From Salvia splendens (Eukaryota; Streptophyta; Magnoliopsida; Lamiales; Lamiaceae), in NCBI RefSeq assembly GCF_004379255.2, contig NC_056035.1, positions 28,535,208 through 28,599,207 on the forward strand: a DNA stretch of 64,000 bases, given 5' to 3'. Each line of letters opens with the position of its first letter. Within the stretch, counting starts at the first letter, position 1. Positions 1-12,053 of this stretch are shown here, in pieces. The notes below the pieces were generated by a model. The model ran no database searches and was not told the DNA's origin. It worked only from the letters and a program-made list of their open reading frames with translations. Position numbers and translations under genes: made by a program.

Positions 1-286
1 TGTGGAGTATAATTGTTTATTTATCTGCAGTTAACTTTGCTCTACATTCATCTATTATGTCTGAACTTGTCTCATTCTTAACCGTGCTCACTTCATTACA
101 ATTATCGTGCTTGAGAACTATGAATTTAACATAGAGAAATGAGAAGTACTTACATTGCTGTATTGTTAATATGGTAGTCCAGCATATGTTAAACTAGAAT
201 AGCTTGCAAATTGCCTCTACTGAGCTCCGGGTACACTAGCATTTCTACCTCTCTACTATAATAACTTGATGAAATATATGTCCCAG

Positions 287-430
287 GTGATTTTAGATGA
301 AGCAATTGTGAAGCTAAATCCAGATTTCTTCTGGTTGGGAGGTGGTGAGGTTGATCTCAAACTGGGGATCAAGACTACGGAATTCATTAATTACACAAAG
401 CCATTCATTATTAACTGCAGCGGCAACTGA
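287..430 (+). CDS. terminal exon of an unrecognised gene (partial)
   Basis: An AG acceptor at 285-286 follows a pyrimidine-rich stretch, and the frame is then open for 47 codons to a TGA at 428-430. The translation is ordinary soluble-protein sequence (contains NPDFFWLGGGEVDLKLG and ends KPFIINCSGN), not low complexity. The upstream exons lie outside the window or in 1-284, where I see no clear coding block. I do not recognise the family. It could be a real last exon or a remnant; no frameshift is visible within it. Confidence 0.45.
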   Translation: MILDEAIVKLNPDFFWLGGGEVDLKLGIKTTEFINYTKPFIINCSGN

Positions 431-1341
431 TTTAGTATCCCTCTAAATCAATCTGAGAAGGTTGTGCCCTACCACTGCTATTTACTATTTACACATCTTC
501 TCATATTACTTGATTTAGTTTTGACGAACGAAAATCAGTTTTTACGGGCATCAATGCTCGATTCGTGACTTCATTCATGGCTTCTTTCATCATATTGGGA
601 TATTAGCATGGTAGAGAAGATGTCACTGAATTCTAGGACAAGCACTGTTGGGGACTGAAAATGCTGGTTAATAAAACAATTTTGCTTCTCATTGAGTAAG
701 AATTTCAGGTATATTTATCTCTCTTATTGTAAAAAACATTTTATAATGATGAGACGTAGTTGAGTTTGTTGGATGCTTTCTCTTTTTGTGTTTTCTCTGA
801 AGTCTAATTCGAATTGGCTTATCGAGATACCGCGATTTTTTGTCGATGAATGAATGTGGATGAGTGTGCCGGTTTCACACCGACAACCCCAATGGCCTTT
901 GGAAATCAGTAACTATGAAACCCTCTTCCTTTATAGCTTCTTCTACGTCTTCGTTTAGACACACAAAAAACCCACAACACTAGAGAAGAAAACAAGTAAA
1001 GCGGTTTCTAACTACTCTGTGTGGTTGCAATACCTCTCAGGCACAAATGTGACACCTTGAGAGGTGAGTTATTAGCAGGACAGTGGGTTACGCCACACCC
1101 TTTAGTGAGACATTGCATACCCTGATTGAACACTCCTTACAATATTGTAGGACCGGGATGCGGGGGCCTCTTGAGTGTGGGTTTCAACCTTTTTTTCAAG
1201 AAAACAAGAAAAGCGGTTATGAAAAAAGATCATTATAAAAAAACTTCATAAGATCATTATAAAAAAAACTTCATGGTCAAAACATGCATTAAAAAATAAT
1301 CCTTAGCATCTAAAGGTAAAAATGTCAAAGCATCTTTAGTT
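431..1341. other. intergenic, no gene seen
   Basis: If the exon at 287-430 is real, the first few hundred bases probably hold its 3' UTR. The rest is AT-rich with short direct repeats (two copies of an A-run plus ACTTCATA near 1230-1275). No conserved coding block or element end was recognised. Confidence 0.5.
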
Positions 1342-1474
1342 CTCTATCTGTCACTTTTTTTTTCCAACCAAGATGTCTCTTTTATTTTATTTTTTCTATT
1401 TAACATAGAAAATAAATTTACATAAAATCATGTGCCGTCCATGAAAGGGTTCATTTTCTTTGGGACGGAAGGAG
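1342..1474. mobile_element. degenerate Stowaway-like MITE
   Basis: The right end reads GGGACGGAAGGAG followed by TA, the inverted form of the CTCCNTCCGTCCC Stowaway terminus. The left end, CTCTATCTGTCAC, is a weak match and lacks a clear flanking TA. About 133 bp; the size fits an eroded Tc1/mariner-derived MITE. Confidence 0.4.
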
Positions 1475-1836
1475 TAATATGTCAACATCCGACGCATCAA
1501 ACAAAAAATTTAATATGCACCCGTACCTGACTACAATTGCTTTATAACATCTGTCTCTTTAGGTCAAAATCTTTATCATTTTTTGCCCGCACCTTTTCCA
1601 TATAACTATATAAGACTATCAAACATGATTTAAACAATACTTATCTCCTAAAATCATATGCCATCCTTCAACTGTGACAACTACTCCAAGATGCAGGGAG
1701 TGTTTTAATTTGATTTAAACTCTGGTGCATGTAATGGCCTATTTGGCATATAATGTGGAACAAACTAAAAAAGAAAGTGAGTGATATTCACTGAGATGGA
1801 GAGATAATTACATATGGAATCTTAGAGATGTGATCA

Positions 1837-2299
1837 ATTGCTAACTAATTAGCAATCCAAAATTAAGACCAATTTTTAGCCTTTAGATTAGGAGATCTAG
1901 TGATTGATATAATTTCAGTTCCATAAGTTCCGACGACGTTCGGATGATGAAATTTGATGATTTTTATTTCAGTTTTCGTATATGTTGATAAGCAGTTTTT
2001 TTATCAACAAATACATCAAAAATCTCAATATAATGTATATAAAATATCAATATAATGCATGTAAAATCTCAATAAAACTGTGTTGATATTTTCATGTACT
2101 TGTGTTGATATTTGTAATACACTATGTTGATATAAAAAAACACTAAATTTATGATATGATAACAGAATGACGATCTTACCATTTTGTTGATATTTTTCTA
2201 CCATTTATTGAAATTAATAAGATTTAATCTCATCCACTCATTTTAAAATCTAAGGATGGAGATTTGGTCTTAATTTTGGATTATGATGCTATAAGCAAT
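1837..2299. mobile_element. MITE with long terminal inverted repeats
   Basis: AATCCAAAATTAAGACCAA at 1854-1872 is repeated in perfect inverse at 2264-2282. The match extends outward (ATTGCT at both edges) and inward with mismatches, giving TIRs of roughly 45-50 bp around an AT-rich core with several GTTGATATTT-like repeats. No coding capacity. No target duplication is certain, so the superfamily is open (hAT or Mutator type). A relative of the inner sequence may lie near 15764-15860. Confidence 0.65.
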
Positions 2300-2782
2300 A
2301 TAAAAGGACCCATGGAATCTTATTTTTATTATATGGAGTATATTACTTGTACATATAGGTGACGCCAATTTATGAGACTTTTTAAATTGATAAAACTTTG
2401 CGTATTTTATTAATTATTCTTGTGCAAGAAATTATGATAATAAACTTGGGATCAAGAGAAGCGTCTTTCGATTAGGTGGTATGAACCACTGATATTATTC
2501 AGAAATAAGATATCAATGATGTTTTTTATTGAACTAAGTTATAGGAACTCAACATGTTATTAGGTTCGATGGCTGACGCATTTTGACAACCTTCTTCTTC
2601 CTCTTGTCATATTTGCATGCAGATAAATGTATAACATATAGAGTGGTGAGAAACTCAACTACAGTTCAGAATGTTTCAAAATATGTACATGATAAACGTT
2701 AGTTTTGAACTTAATATAATGTTTGTTTTTTGTATTTGACACATGAGTTATTTATTTTAAAACATGCTTCAAGCTGTTACTA
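2300..2782. other. intergenic, no gene seen
   Basis: AT-rich sequence without a supported reading frame, element terminus or RNA gene. Confidence 0.5.
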
Positions 2783-3293
2783 CCCGTGGCGAAGCCACGT
2801 GGGGCTGGGGGCCCATCAATATTACATTTGACTATATTAAATATTTATACAAAATTTATAGTATGTTTTTAGTAGTGTAGTTGGCTGGAAACTAGGACTA
2901 TTGTTTAGTAGTTTGCCTTCTTTTTACCTTCTTTTTTTCTCTTGTTTCTTTATTCAACTTTTTTGTTTCTTCTTTCTCTTCTTTCTATTTATTCAATTTT
3001 TTGTTTCTCTTTTGCTTTATACTTTTTGAAATATACTATTATTATACTCATAATAAAGAAGTAAAAAATAATCATTATTATATTTTACTTGTTACTATAG
3101 TTTATATTTTCATTGATGTCTTCTATGATGACATTTAAACATTATAAAAAATTTGTGTCCATCCTTTATAGTACAAATTGAAAATATTGATTATTTTTAG
3201 CTTCCGACATTACGAACATCAAAAAATCCTATCACTGTTAATAGTAATTTTGGGCCCCATCGTAAAACTTCTAGCTTCGCCACTACTATAGAA
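2783..3293. mobile_element. non-autonomous DNA element with GTGGCGAAGC termini
   Basis: The left edge carries CGTGGCGAAGCCACGTGGGG and a GGGGGCCC block. The right edge carries the inverse pattern, TTTGGGCCCC then CTAGCTTCGCCACTACTA. About 0.5 kb, AT-rich, non-coding inside. The termini look like a common plant Mutator- or hAT-type non-autonomous family. A target duplication could not be fixed. A single similar right end, CGTGGCTTCGCCA, stands alone near 6220-6232. Confidence 0.5.
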
Positions 3294-3748
3294 TCCTTAT
3301 TTAGTTCATATTCCTAATTAAACTCATAGAAATAATAGTAAAATCAAGAAACATGTCCTTCTTCTACATTGTAGGCAGAGGCGAAATAATTGCATGATGA
3401 TCAATATAAACCAGGAATACATACGGTGGTTGTCACGCCCGCATTTTCTAAGGATAGAAAACACGGTTGATCGCGACTAAGGGAGGATTAAAGAAGCGGG
3501 GAAGAAAGGGGAAAACAACACAAATCGACCATAGCTCGAAACAAATGGGAATAGCTCGAATAAAATCAGAGTATCTCAACAATCAACAACTCAAAAATGA
3601 ATATTATCTCAGCAATACAAGAACTCAAAAGAAGGACAACTACTCAGTGGAAGCATTTGAGAGAAGGAATATGCCACGTGTGAAGACATGACACATTCTA
3701 GATACTTAAACGGTCTTGCTCAACAACCGCCGCACCCGTCACGCTCAA

Positions 3749-3798
3749 CCTGCACATTTTTAAAAAGAAATGCAGGGTTGAGTACTTGATGCACTCAG
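3749..3798 (-). other. paired stem-loop of the LTR (copy 1)
   Basis: Arms CCTGCA (3749-3754) with TGCAGG (3771-3776), then TTGAGT with ACTCAG (3793-3798). In this copy the outer pair of the second stem is lost. See the LTR-hairpin finding for the comparison. Confidence 0.55.
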
Positions 3799-4658
3799 TG
3801 GACTCATGCCGAAAACATTTTATAAAAAATATTTATCATGCCACCATTGAGTGGCCTTGGGGTTTTAACTTTAGAAATCGCCCAAGACACTAAAATCATT
3901 TCCATTGTAAAAATCGACTGCAGTGATTTTCCCATAGATGTCTACCATATTTGATCCATTGATGACAAGGAATGTGACCACATTCCAAGTCACTAGACCG
4001 GCCAACTCGAAAGATGGCGCACGATCTCCATTGGTGTACACTAGACTGAAGTGGGACTCACTCCCTAGTCAGACCCGAATTCGATTATCCATTGATGGCA
4101 AAAGCCACATCAGATAGGTTCCATAGAATAAAATAAAACACGATATGACAAATATTCACATCATTTTCACATAAAAATATACTTAGGGCATAACCCTTAT
4201 TTAAAAAGAAAGCCCACCTCATTCGCTTAAAGCTTTAACTTGTGTTCCATTCCGTTCTCGAAAAGCGTGCATGAAGTCACCCACTGATTTAAAGCGCTCC
4301 GACCCAATCTTCCATTCAATTAATTTGTCTCAACCCAAATCAATTCCAACTCCTTATCAAAACAGTAAGCCCAAATATTAAAGCATTAGGCCCAAAAATT
4401 AAATAAATAAGGCTCAATATTCCATTTTATTAATATGGCCCAAATACCATATTAACTCCAATCCAGTCCCCTTAAACAAAAGACCAACACAATTAACCAT
4501 AAAGTAACCCAATTCTCTCTTTATTCTCCATCAAACGGATACTCTCACACACAATTTGCACCGCCGCCGCCTCTCTGTCTCTTTGCCGGCAGTCGGATTT
4601 TGCAGCGCCGCCTCCGTCGGCAACAACACTGTCACTCTTCTTCTCCATCTTCCTCTCT

Positions 4659-4662
<4 letters not shown>

Positions 4663-4692
<30 letters not shown>
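4663..4692. repeat. (CT)n microsatellite
   Basis: About 15 uninterrupted CT units inside the solo LTR. Confidence 0.9.
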
Positions 4693-4696
<4 letters not shown>

Positions 4697-5768
4697 GTTG
4701 TTGCCGGCAAAAACACAGCACCACCGCCGCCAATGCCGCGATGCAGCAGAAGCTGCTGCTGTTCGTCGTTGTTCGCTCTCTCTCCGTGTCAATTCGCCGC
4801 CGCTGCCTCGTGTAATTCTCTGTCATCATAGCTGCTGTCCGTCATGAGCAGCCGCAACAGCCGCTGCTACGGTCCGCCGCTGTTCGGCCCATCTCTATCG
4901 CTCCGTTCGGAACCACACCGTCGTCCTCGCTGCGTTGCCAGCCAATTCCAGAACCTCTGCGCTGCATGTGGCGGGGAATGATCCTCGTTTTCTTATTGTC
5001 CCTCGCTGCTGGAACTTCTGCCGTCTCTCTCCCCCTCACGTTTTGTTCCTTTGAATTTTGAGAGAATGGTTTAAATTGTGGAATTGATTGGATATATAAA
5101 GGCAAAACTGATAGATATTGATGGATTTGGTAGTTGGAGAGATTTTAGGGAAGATTGAGATATTGAAAAAAAACGTGTAGGATAGAAAAATTGGGAGAAA
5201 GAAAACTATTTGACCGGATTTGACTAAATAGGGTTTGAAAATAATTAGCTAAAATAGAAGTAGTTCCATTGAAACAAGACTAATCGGGCTATAGGAAGAA
5301 TAAATAAGATATCAGGCCCAAAGAGTGAAATACTTTTCTCGTCAAATAAATAAAGGCGAATTTTTTTTAGATGCGATACGACGTCCTTTCAAGAATAAAA
5401 AGTCGGGGTGTTACACAGTGGTTATCGTTAAAACCATCATTGTAATCAAAATAACCAACAATTTATAGTGTTTGGATTGTCGACTGCAACAGACGTTTGA
5501 TATTGTCCGCTTTGAGTCAACTCCGCACGGATTTGTTTTTAGGTCACTTCCAAAGGCCTCCTTCCAACTTCCCCCAGGCTCCCAATGTGGGATGAGTTTG
5601 TACTCAACATATAGTGTAACTACAAATTTCAATTTTTTTACATGAATCGAAACAACAAATGCAAACAAGTGGATAATAAATTTGTAAACAACAAAGTGTA
5701 TTTATATATTTATTATTAGATTGCAAAGATTTTATTTAATGATCTCAAATTAATTTTTAATTTTTATA

Positions 5769-5970
5769 CTCTCTATGTATCACTCTAGGTGAACTATTTT
5801 CTTTTTTGGGATGTCCCACTCTAAATGACACATTTTAAAAATTAGAAATGTCGCTCTCTCTGCTTTTTCCCTCTCTCTTACTTTATTCTCTCCATTTAAC
5901 CCACAAAACAATACTACATAAAATCACATGCCGAAATAGAAATGCTCCACTTAGAGGAGGACGAATGGAG
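5769..5970. mobile_element. Stowaway MITE
   Basis: Begins CTCTCTATGTATCACTC and ends GGAGGACGAATGGAG, imperfect inverse copies of the Stowaway terminus, with TA on both sides (5767-5768, 5971-5972). About 200 bp, non-coding. Confidence 0.65.
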
Positions 5971-5972
5971 TA

Positions 5973-7011
5973 TAAATTTACTGGGGCAATTGCATAACAC
6001 AAAAGGTAAGAGGAGAAAGTGGAGAAAATACTAGGGCAACGCATAACAAAAAAGGCAAAAGGAGAAAATATAACAAAGGAGAACTTAAAATGCACTTCTA
6101 TATAGATGAGTCGATCCTCTGACCTATGTGAAAGGCATTTGCGCTACAAAATTAATACGTATAATACATAGAAATTATATACTCCAAATTGGTGGGTGGA
6201 CCATGGGCCCCTGGCCCTAACGTGGCTTCGCCAGTGATTGTAGGTATATCAATAGACCCCTGATAGATGTGAAAACCTATTATGACCGGTTGGCAGTGTT
6301 GATTAGACGGGAAAAATATCCAAATACCGGTATACCGAACTTATCGTGCAAAAAATAGCAAAATTACTAAATTTTTGGTACGGTACGATACATGACAGAA
6401 AGATTTCGGTATGAAAATGCATGAAGTTTTATATATGAAATTTCGGTATACACAATAAATTACGGCATAGTAGTGAGTATATACCAACTACTTATACACA
6501 TACTTGTTCATAAGAGTTTGTAATACTACTTATATAGGAGCATACCATCATTTTACAATTCACCTACAAATAATAACTAAACAATATTCTTAATCCATGA
6601 CCCCAGAAACGCACCTACAACCCCAAAATTGACGACTCCAAAATTTTGAATTATTGCGATCGGACTTTAGTGTTTAATACGCTCAAGTTTTACTCGCCAA
6701 CATCAAATTTCAATGAAAACTTTTGAATATAATTCAATTTTCTTTTGATGGGAAATAAAAATTCATTAAAAAGAATGCATCTTATGTTTCACTTACGTGT
6801 TCCCTCAATAATGTATTAATGTCACGTGCAATATCAAATTTATTTACTTTCTAAAGTTAACGATGGGGTTGGGTTAAACACATTGTGAAATTTTCTATAC
6901 GTAATAACCAAGAGTGATAACGAAAAAGGGAAATTTAGATTTTGTTGTAACTAATCAGGAGAAAGCGGATATATAATTTTTAAAATTGATCTCTACCTTC
7001 GATATGGTACA
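5973..7011. other. intergenic, no gene seen
   Basis: AT-rich. Near 6180-6240 there is a lone element end (GGGCCCCTGGCCC followed by CGTGGCTTCGCCA) like that at 3293. Nothing else recognised. Confidence 0.5.
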
Positions 7012-7016
7012 ATATC

Positions 7017-9973
7017 TGTCACGACCGCATTTTCTAAGGATAGAAAACACGGTTGATCGCGACTAGGGGAGGATTAAAGAAGCGGGGAAGAAAGGGGAAA
7101 ATCAACACAACTCAACCATAGCCCGAAACAAATGGGAATAGCTCGAAGTAAAATCAGAGTTTTAACAAAATAGACTTGAGTCTTTTAAGATGCACAACGG
7201 AAGCAAATGAACGCGGTTCCATGTATGAAGACATGAACCTCCGAGAGTCAAAATCTGACTGAATTAAATATCTTGTCTCAATAGCACTTCCTCCACCACT
7301 TCGCTGCTCAACCTGCACATTTAGAAATATATGCAGGGCTGAGTACAAAAAGTACTCAGTGAACACATTGCCGACAATTACACATATACATTTGAAAATA
7401 TTGTCAAGCCATCATCACAGTAACACTCGGGGTGTTGTTGAAAAGACCCGAGCTTACTAAAAATATCACATTGGACTGCAGTCCCTTTTTTTTCCTGTAC
7501 TTAGCCATATCTGATCACATTGTGCCGTCGAGATGGTGTTCTCGCACGGCCACCTTCTCTGCCCAACATGTCAGAGGTATTCTTGTGCCGGGAAGGTGGC
7601 CACCTTCCTCGGTCACCTGCTCTGCCCAACATGCAGAGGGAGCTTGTGTACACTAGTCCGAGTGGGGACACCACCCTCACTGGGACCCGAATTTGACTTA
7701 TATCATCATTCATAATTCACTTGGCCGTAGCCAACAGATAGGCATCATACACAAAAACATTTAAGGCAAGACAATATCTTTAAAAATCACGAACATGTGT
7801 TCAAGTTTTCATAAAATACAATTTATATTTTTAGTATAAGAAAGCTCACCTTGTTCGTTTAGTTCCTTTAACTTGAATTTCTTACTCCGACCTTACTTGC
7901 GAAAGCACCCTTTTGAAAATATCACAATATAATAATACACTAATTAGACTCAAGGACAAAACTACTTACATTAGAATGCATGCACCCTCATTAAAGTCTT
8001 TTATCTCGTTTCTTGATTTTCGCGTATTTTCGATTATTCGGCGGCCGCCCAAGGCGTCACGTGCGACTCCGGTCGGCCGCTCACGCCCATAAGTCCTCTG
8101 TTGGCTCCTCGTATTTCCCTCCCCGATATCGAATTAAAATCCCAAAATTACAAAAGTGCACAATTAAATTATCGCAACCATTTCCCCTTGAAAAAAAATA
8201 TTTATTTCGGACTTAGGATAAAATTATTCATCCTCCGAAATATTCTGGGATTAATTAAATAATTCTCAACAATAAAATTATCGGTCCAAGTATTAATTAA
8301 TTTGACCCAAGATAATTGTTATCTTAGCCCACCTTATTTCTCCAATTAAAACTTGAGCCCAACACAAAATAAAAGAGATCCCAAAACATAAGTAAATTTC
8401 GAAATTGGACTTCCCTTCATTTATTTACTGCACCCCAATTGTTAAAAGGAATTGGGCTCAAAATTAAATTCTTCCCCTCCCTTAGCCCAAGTAACTAATT
8501 TATTAGTCCAACAAAAAACAAAACCCACATACTCCACCCCCACTATCGGTTTCTTCCTCTCTCAACACTATTCACACTTCTTCCCCAAATTGGACAAATC
8601 TCTCTCTCTTCTTTCCGTCGACCAGCCATCCCCCGGCGTCGCCGTCGCCGTCGCTCCTCTCTCCACTCTCTCCCTCTTATCTCCTCTCTCAGCCTCACGC
8701 CGTCGCTCGCCACCCCCCTCCGCTGGTCCAGATTCGTCGCACCGCCACCACCGCTGCGGGTCTGCCGACGCCGTGGGTTCGCGCCCCGCCGTCACCGAGG
8801 ATCTCCCCCCCCAGCCGCCGACGCCGATTTGCTGCCGTTTCAGATCAGCCGCCGCTACCGGAGTTGTCCGTCAGTTTTGGCAGCTCCGTTTCCACCCCCG
8901 AAACAACTCCGATTAACTCCGCAGATGAGGTTTTAATTTGATTCTATGGATTAAACTCCGATTCTTTAAGTCAGTTTGCTTTGATTCATTCAATTCGGAG
9001 GTCGGTTTTCATGTGATAAGATTCTCAATTTATGCTTACCTTGGTTGTAGGACTTAGTTGTCTATTTTATAAATTTGGTGAATTCTAGACAATCGTGTCT
9101 ACTTGGAAGACTTAATGGTGAAACTCGGAGCATTTGTTGTGTTATTGTGAGTTCTTGATGTAATATGTGATACGGTGGTCCCTAGCATGTGTGTTCCTAT
9201 ATTTCATATCAAGTGTGAATGGATGTATATGCATAAAGAAAATGAAAGGAGGCTTGGGGTTACCTTTTTGATATGGAAACAAAGTGTCGTTGGATTGTAA
9301 TTTGCAGTGCTTGACCCTACAATTTTGTGCAAATATCCCTTCTTGGACTTCTCTATCCTACGTTGGGTTGGCGTGTGCAGAAAAATTTGGTGTGCGTAGA
9401 GAAGTTAGGATTTGTGTGGGTGAGTGACAAAAAGATTTATATATATATATGTACATATACATAAAACATGCAAGTGAGACTTATCTTGTTGTCAGGGATA
9501 TGATTTCATCCTGCACTCATTAAATGCATTTAATGCAGCATTAAATGCTGCTGTCGGAAAAAATCTGATCGAGTCTATCTTCTCCTTTCTTTATGATTAA
9601 TCTCTTTTATTATATTATTAGTATATTTATTGTTTAATTTGGTGCAGGAAGAAACTCGATTCAAGCTCGTGGCTGTCCGCGTTAAAGTACCCGATTTTCT
9701 TAGAACGCATGATGCATAGATTAAATTTTGTTTGACTTTTGTTGAATGTATCGGACATTAAAATTTTGATTTTTGGATCTTATTTATTTATTTATTTAAA
9801 TTTATTATACTCACATAGATGTAATATATTTACGTGTTCTATTCACTTGCCTAACGTCAAAACAAACAACGACAATCTATCGTAGCTCGGATTTAATCGC
9901 ATAAAGGTCACTTATATAGATAATCAAGCTAATAATATAGTTTCTAATAATATCGGTTTGGAGGGTCGTTACA
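7017..9973 (-). mobile_element. solo LTR of a Ty3/gypsy chromovirus-type element, 2.96 kb
   Basis: Starts TGTCACGACCGCATTTTC and ends GGTCGTTACA on the plus strand, with a perfect 5-bp duplication ATATC (7012-7016 and 9974-9978). Its first ~90 bases match the LTR edges at 3431 and 62326. Its middle (ATTATTCGGCGGCCGCCCAA near 8031, TTGGCTCCTCGTATTTCC near 8100) matches the LTR at 62326 but not the one at 3431. No internal region is left. The long GC-rich plus-strand frame near 8452-8916 is Pro/Ser-rich and unlike any known protein. Confidence 0.85.
7312..7359 (-). other. paired stem-loop of the LTR (copy 2)
   Basis: CCTGCA (7312-7317) pairs with TGCAGG (7332-7337). CTGAGTAC (7339-7346) pairs with GTACTCAG (7352-7359), a longer second stem than in the other copies. 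Confidence 0.6.
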
Positions 9974-10302
9974 ATATCAGAAAGAAAATTTTTCTAAAGT
10001 CAAATAAGTTCATCGATTAAATAACATTCAATAACATTTTTCACCACATTAACACATTGCCTACACCCAATGGCGGATCCAGGAATAAAATGCCGTGGGG
10101 TCGAAAGAAATAATAGAATATACTAATATATATACTTATAAAGATACATTATAAATGAAATATCTCTATTTTATATGTACTTCTACGATATTATGAAACT
10201 GTCAAAATTAGTTGCGAAAATATCTTCTAGTTGCTGTTGTTTTTGTTCGCCATTAGCATTAGAAGAGTTGATGGAAACTCGAGATTTTTTCAAAAATGAA
10301 TA

Positions 10303-10556
10303 CTCTATCCGTCTCATAATATGAGTCACATTTGATGTAGACATGCGTTTTAAGAAATGTAAAGAATAGTGGGTAGGAAAAGTGAGTGGAACATGAGGCC
10401 CACTTTTTTATATTGATTTTTTATAATAAAATGTGAGTGAAGTGAGTTAGTGGAATGTGAGACCTATTTACCATTTATGATAAAAGTGAAATGTGACTCT
10501 TATTATAGGACGGACCGAAATGATAAAATATTACTTTTATTGTGGGACGAATGGAG
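10303..10556. mobile_element. Stowaway MITE (nested)
   Basis: CTCTATCCGTCTCATAATA at the left and TGTGGGACGAATGGAG at the right are inverse copies with TA on both sides (10301-10302, 10557-10558). The sub-terminal GAGTCACATTT / AAATGTGACTC also pairs. Confidence 0.75.
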
Positions 10557-10619
10557 TATCTATTAATCTAAAATAGAAGGTAACTAAAATCAATAATTAA
10601 AAGTAAAAGATAGATATTA

Positions 10620-10840
10620 CTCCATCCGTCCCATAAAAATAGATACATTTTCATTTTGGAATGTCACATAAAATTATCTCCTTTTATAGTATTTGGTAAC
10701 TTCCTTTTCTAGTAGATTAGCCACATTCTTCACTAACAATACTATAATTACTTTTTCTTTCCATTTCTCTCTTATTTTAACAATTGTACATTAATTTCTG
10801 TTTTATTCCAAATATTCATATTTTTATCGGACGGAGGGAA
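10620..10840. mobile_element. Stowaway MITE (nested)
   Basis: CTCCATCCGTCCCATAAAAA at 10620 and TTTTTATCGGACGGAGGGAA ending at 10840 are inverse copies, flanked by TA (10618-10619, 10841-10842). About 220 bp. Confidence 0.75.
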
Positions 10841-11347
10841 TATCTATTAAAATTAGGTTAAAATTTATCGGTTACTACGATAATAAAGTAAATTAATTAA
10901 TAAAACATGACTACAAGATGTTCAATAAACTATACTCCTATAATATAATGCACCGAATCTTTTTTTTGCACAGCCTATGCTCTACGCCTCAAACCCTTAA
11001 TTTGAATTAAAATTAATTTAGATACCGAGCAATCTTAGTTGTAATTTGTAAAGAAAGTATTAACCATTATAATAGAGATAAATTATTTATGAAGAAAGTA
11101 TTCCATGCATGTTTTAATTAAAATAAATGAACCCACACATAAAAGATTTAGCAGTAGAGGAAATAACAATGAAGGTGCAAAAGCTACGCGCAGCTTGAAG
11201 ATGAATCATGGGGAAGAGTTCCGAACGCCGTGGGGTCGGGGGCCGTTGGGAGGAGTATTCCGGCAGTTCACCAGGGATGGCGGTGGGGTCGGCCGACCCC
11301 ACTCGACCCCACCTCCATCCGCCGCTGCCTACACCCCTTAGATCATA

Positions 11348-11578
11348 CTCCCTCCGTTCCGGGTAGTTGAGTCATTTTATTTTCAGCATTCGTTTTGAAA
11401 AAATTAAATAGTTAAAATATAGAAATAGTAAAGTAAGAAAGAAAATAATATAGATAAAGCTCTTATAAATATTATTCTCTCTTTTACTTTACTATTTCTT
11501 TACTTTAACTATACATTATCATTTTTCCAAAACGAGTACAGAAAATAAAATGACTCAACTACCGCAGAACGGAGGGAG
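11348..11578. mobile_element. Stowaway MITE, well preserved
   Basis: Left CTCCCTCCGTTCCGGGTAGT and right ACTACCGCAGAACGGAGGGAG (end of a long inverted repeat including GAGTCATTTTATTTT / AAAATAAAATGACTC). TA duplicates lie at 11346-11347 and 11579-11580. Length 231 bp, AT-rich core, no coding capacity. Confidence 0.9.
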
Positions 11579-11758
11579 TATAATATTCACTTAGGTAAAA
11601 AACCCAACATATTATGCCATGTTAGTATATATATCTATCCAATTAAAACTTAATATTTTCACAAGACTAAAGGACAAAATGATGAGTGCAGATTGAAGGA
11701 AATGTTAAATTGCTTTTACTTCCCAACACTACTCATGTTGGCTATTACTGCTGTGTCT

Positions 11759-12041
11759 TGTTGGAATGAGGAAATCAATTGATTAGAGAACAAGAAGATA
11801 AGAGATGAAGTTATGTCAAGAATAAAGAAGGAAAGCAATTAAAGATTATGGAAAATAAAATACAAAAGATATTAGTATAATTAGAATATATTTTCCATGT
11901 ATAGCTAGAATTAGAGCTTATAAAAGGTTGTGTAACCATTGAGATAATAAATTCAAGTCATTCAAAATGTAGTCTTTGAAGTTCTCCCCATCTTTTACTT
12001 TCTACAATAGTCTTTTATTTTCCGCATTGTATTTTCTAACA
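11759..12041 (+). repeat. 5' LTR
   Basis: Starts TGTTGGAATGAGG and ends CTAACA just before the primer site. Near-identical to 14449-14729, with scattered substitutions, so the insertion is moderately young. Confidence 0.8.
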
Positions 12042-12053
12042 TGGTATCAGAGC
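12042..12053 (+). other. primer-binding site, tRNA-iMet
   Basis: TGGTATCAGAGC directly after the 5' LTR, complementary to the 3' end of plant initiator tRNA-Met. Confidence 0.85.

Larger units (their letters stand above)
3431..5417 (-). mobile_element. solo LTR of a Ty3/gypsy chromovirus-type element
   Basis: On the plus strand it starts TGTCACGCCCGCATTTTC and ends GTGTTACACA, i.e. TG...CA on the minus strand. It is flanked by a perfect 5-bp target duplication GTGGT (3426-3430 and 5418-5422). The first ~100 bases closely match the inverted 3' edge of the LTRs of the complete element at 32291-43207. No primer site, polypurine tract or pol sequence accompanies it, so unequal recombination between two LTRs is the likely origin. 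GC-rich frames around 4500-5100 lie within the LTR and are not taken as genes. Confidence 0.85.
10069..11327. mobile_element. probable Mutator-like non-autonomous element carrying nested MITEs
   Basis: A 9-bp direct repeat CCTACACCC (10060-10068 and 11328-11336) flanks ends that are inverse versions of each other: AATGGCGGATCCAGG at the left, CCATCCGCCGCTG at the right. A 9-bp duplication is the Mutator hallmark, but the terminal match is short, and the direct repeat extends two more bases (TG), so hAT remains possible. Two Stowaway elements lie inside. The GGGGTCGG-rich right part has a 78-codon frame that I do not take as a gene. Confidence 0.55.

Noticed and set aside
6180..6240. A second complete GTGGCGAAGC-ended element
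   Set aside because: Only one end is visible; no partner end was found nearby.
8452..8916. 154-codon plus-strand frame
   Set aside because: Pro/Ser/Arg-rich translation of GC-rich LTR sequence inside a solo LTR with clear borders; no protein-like conservation.
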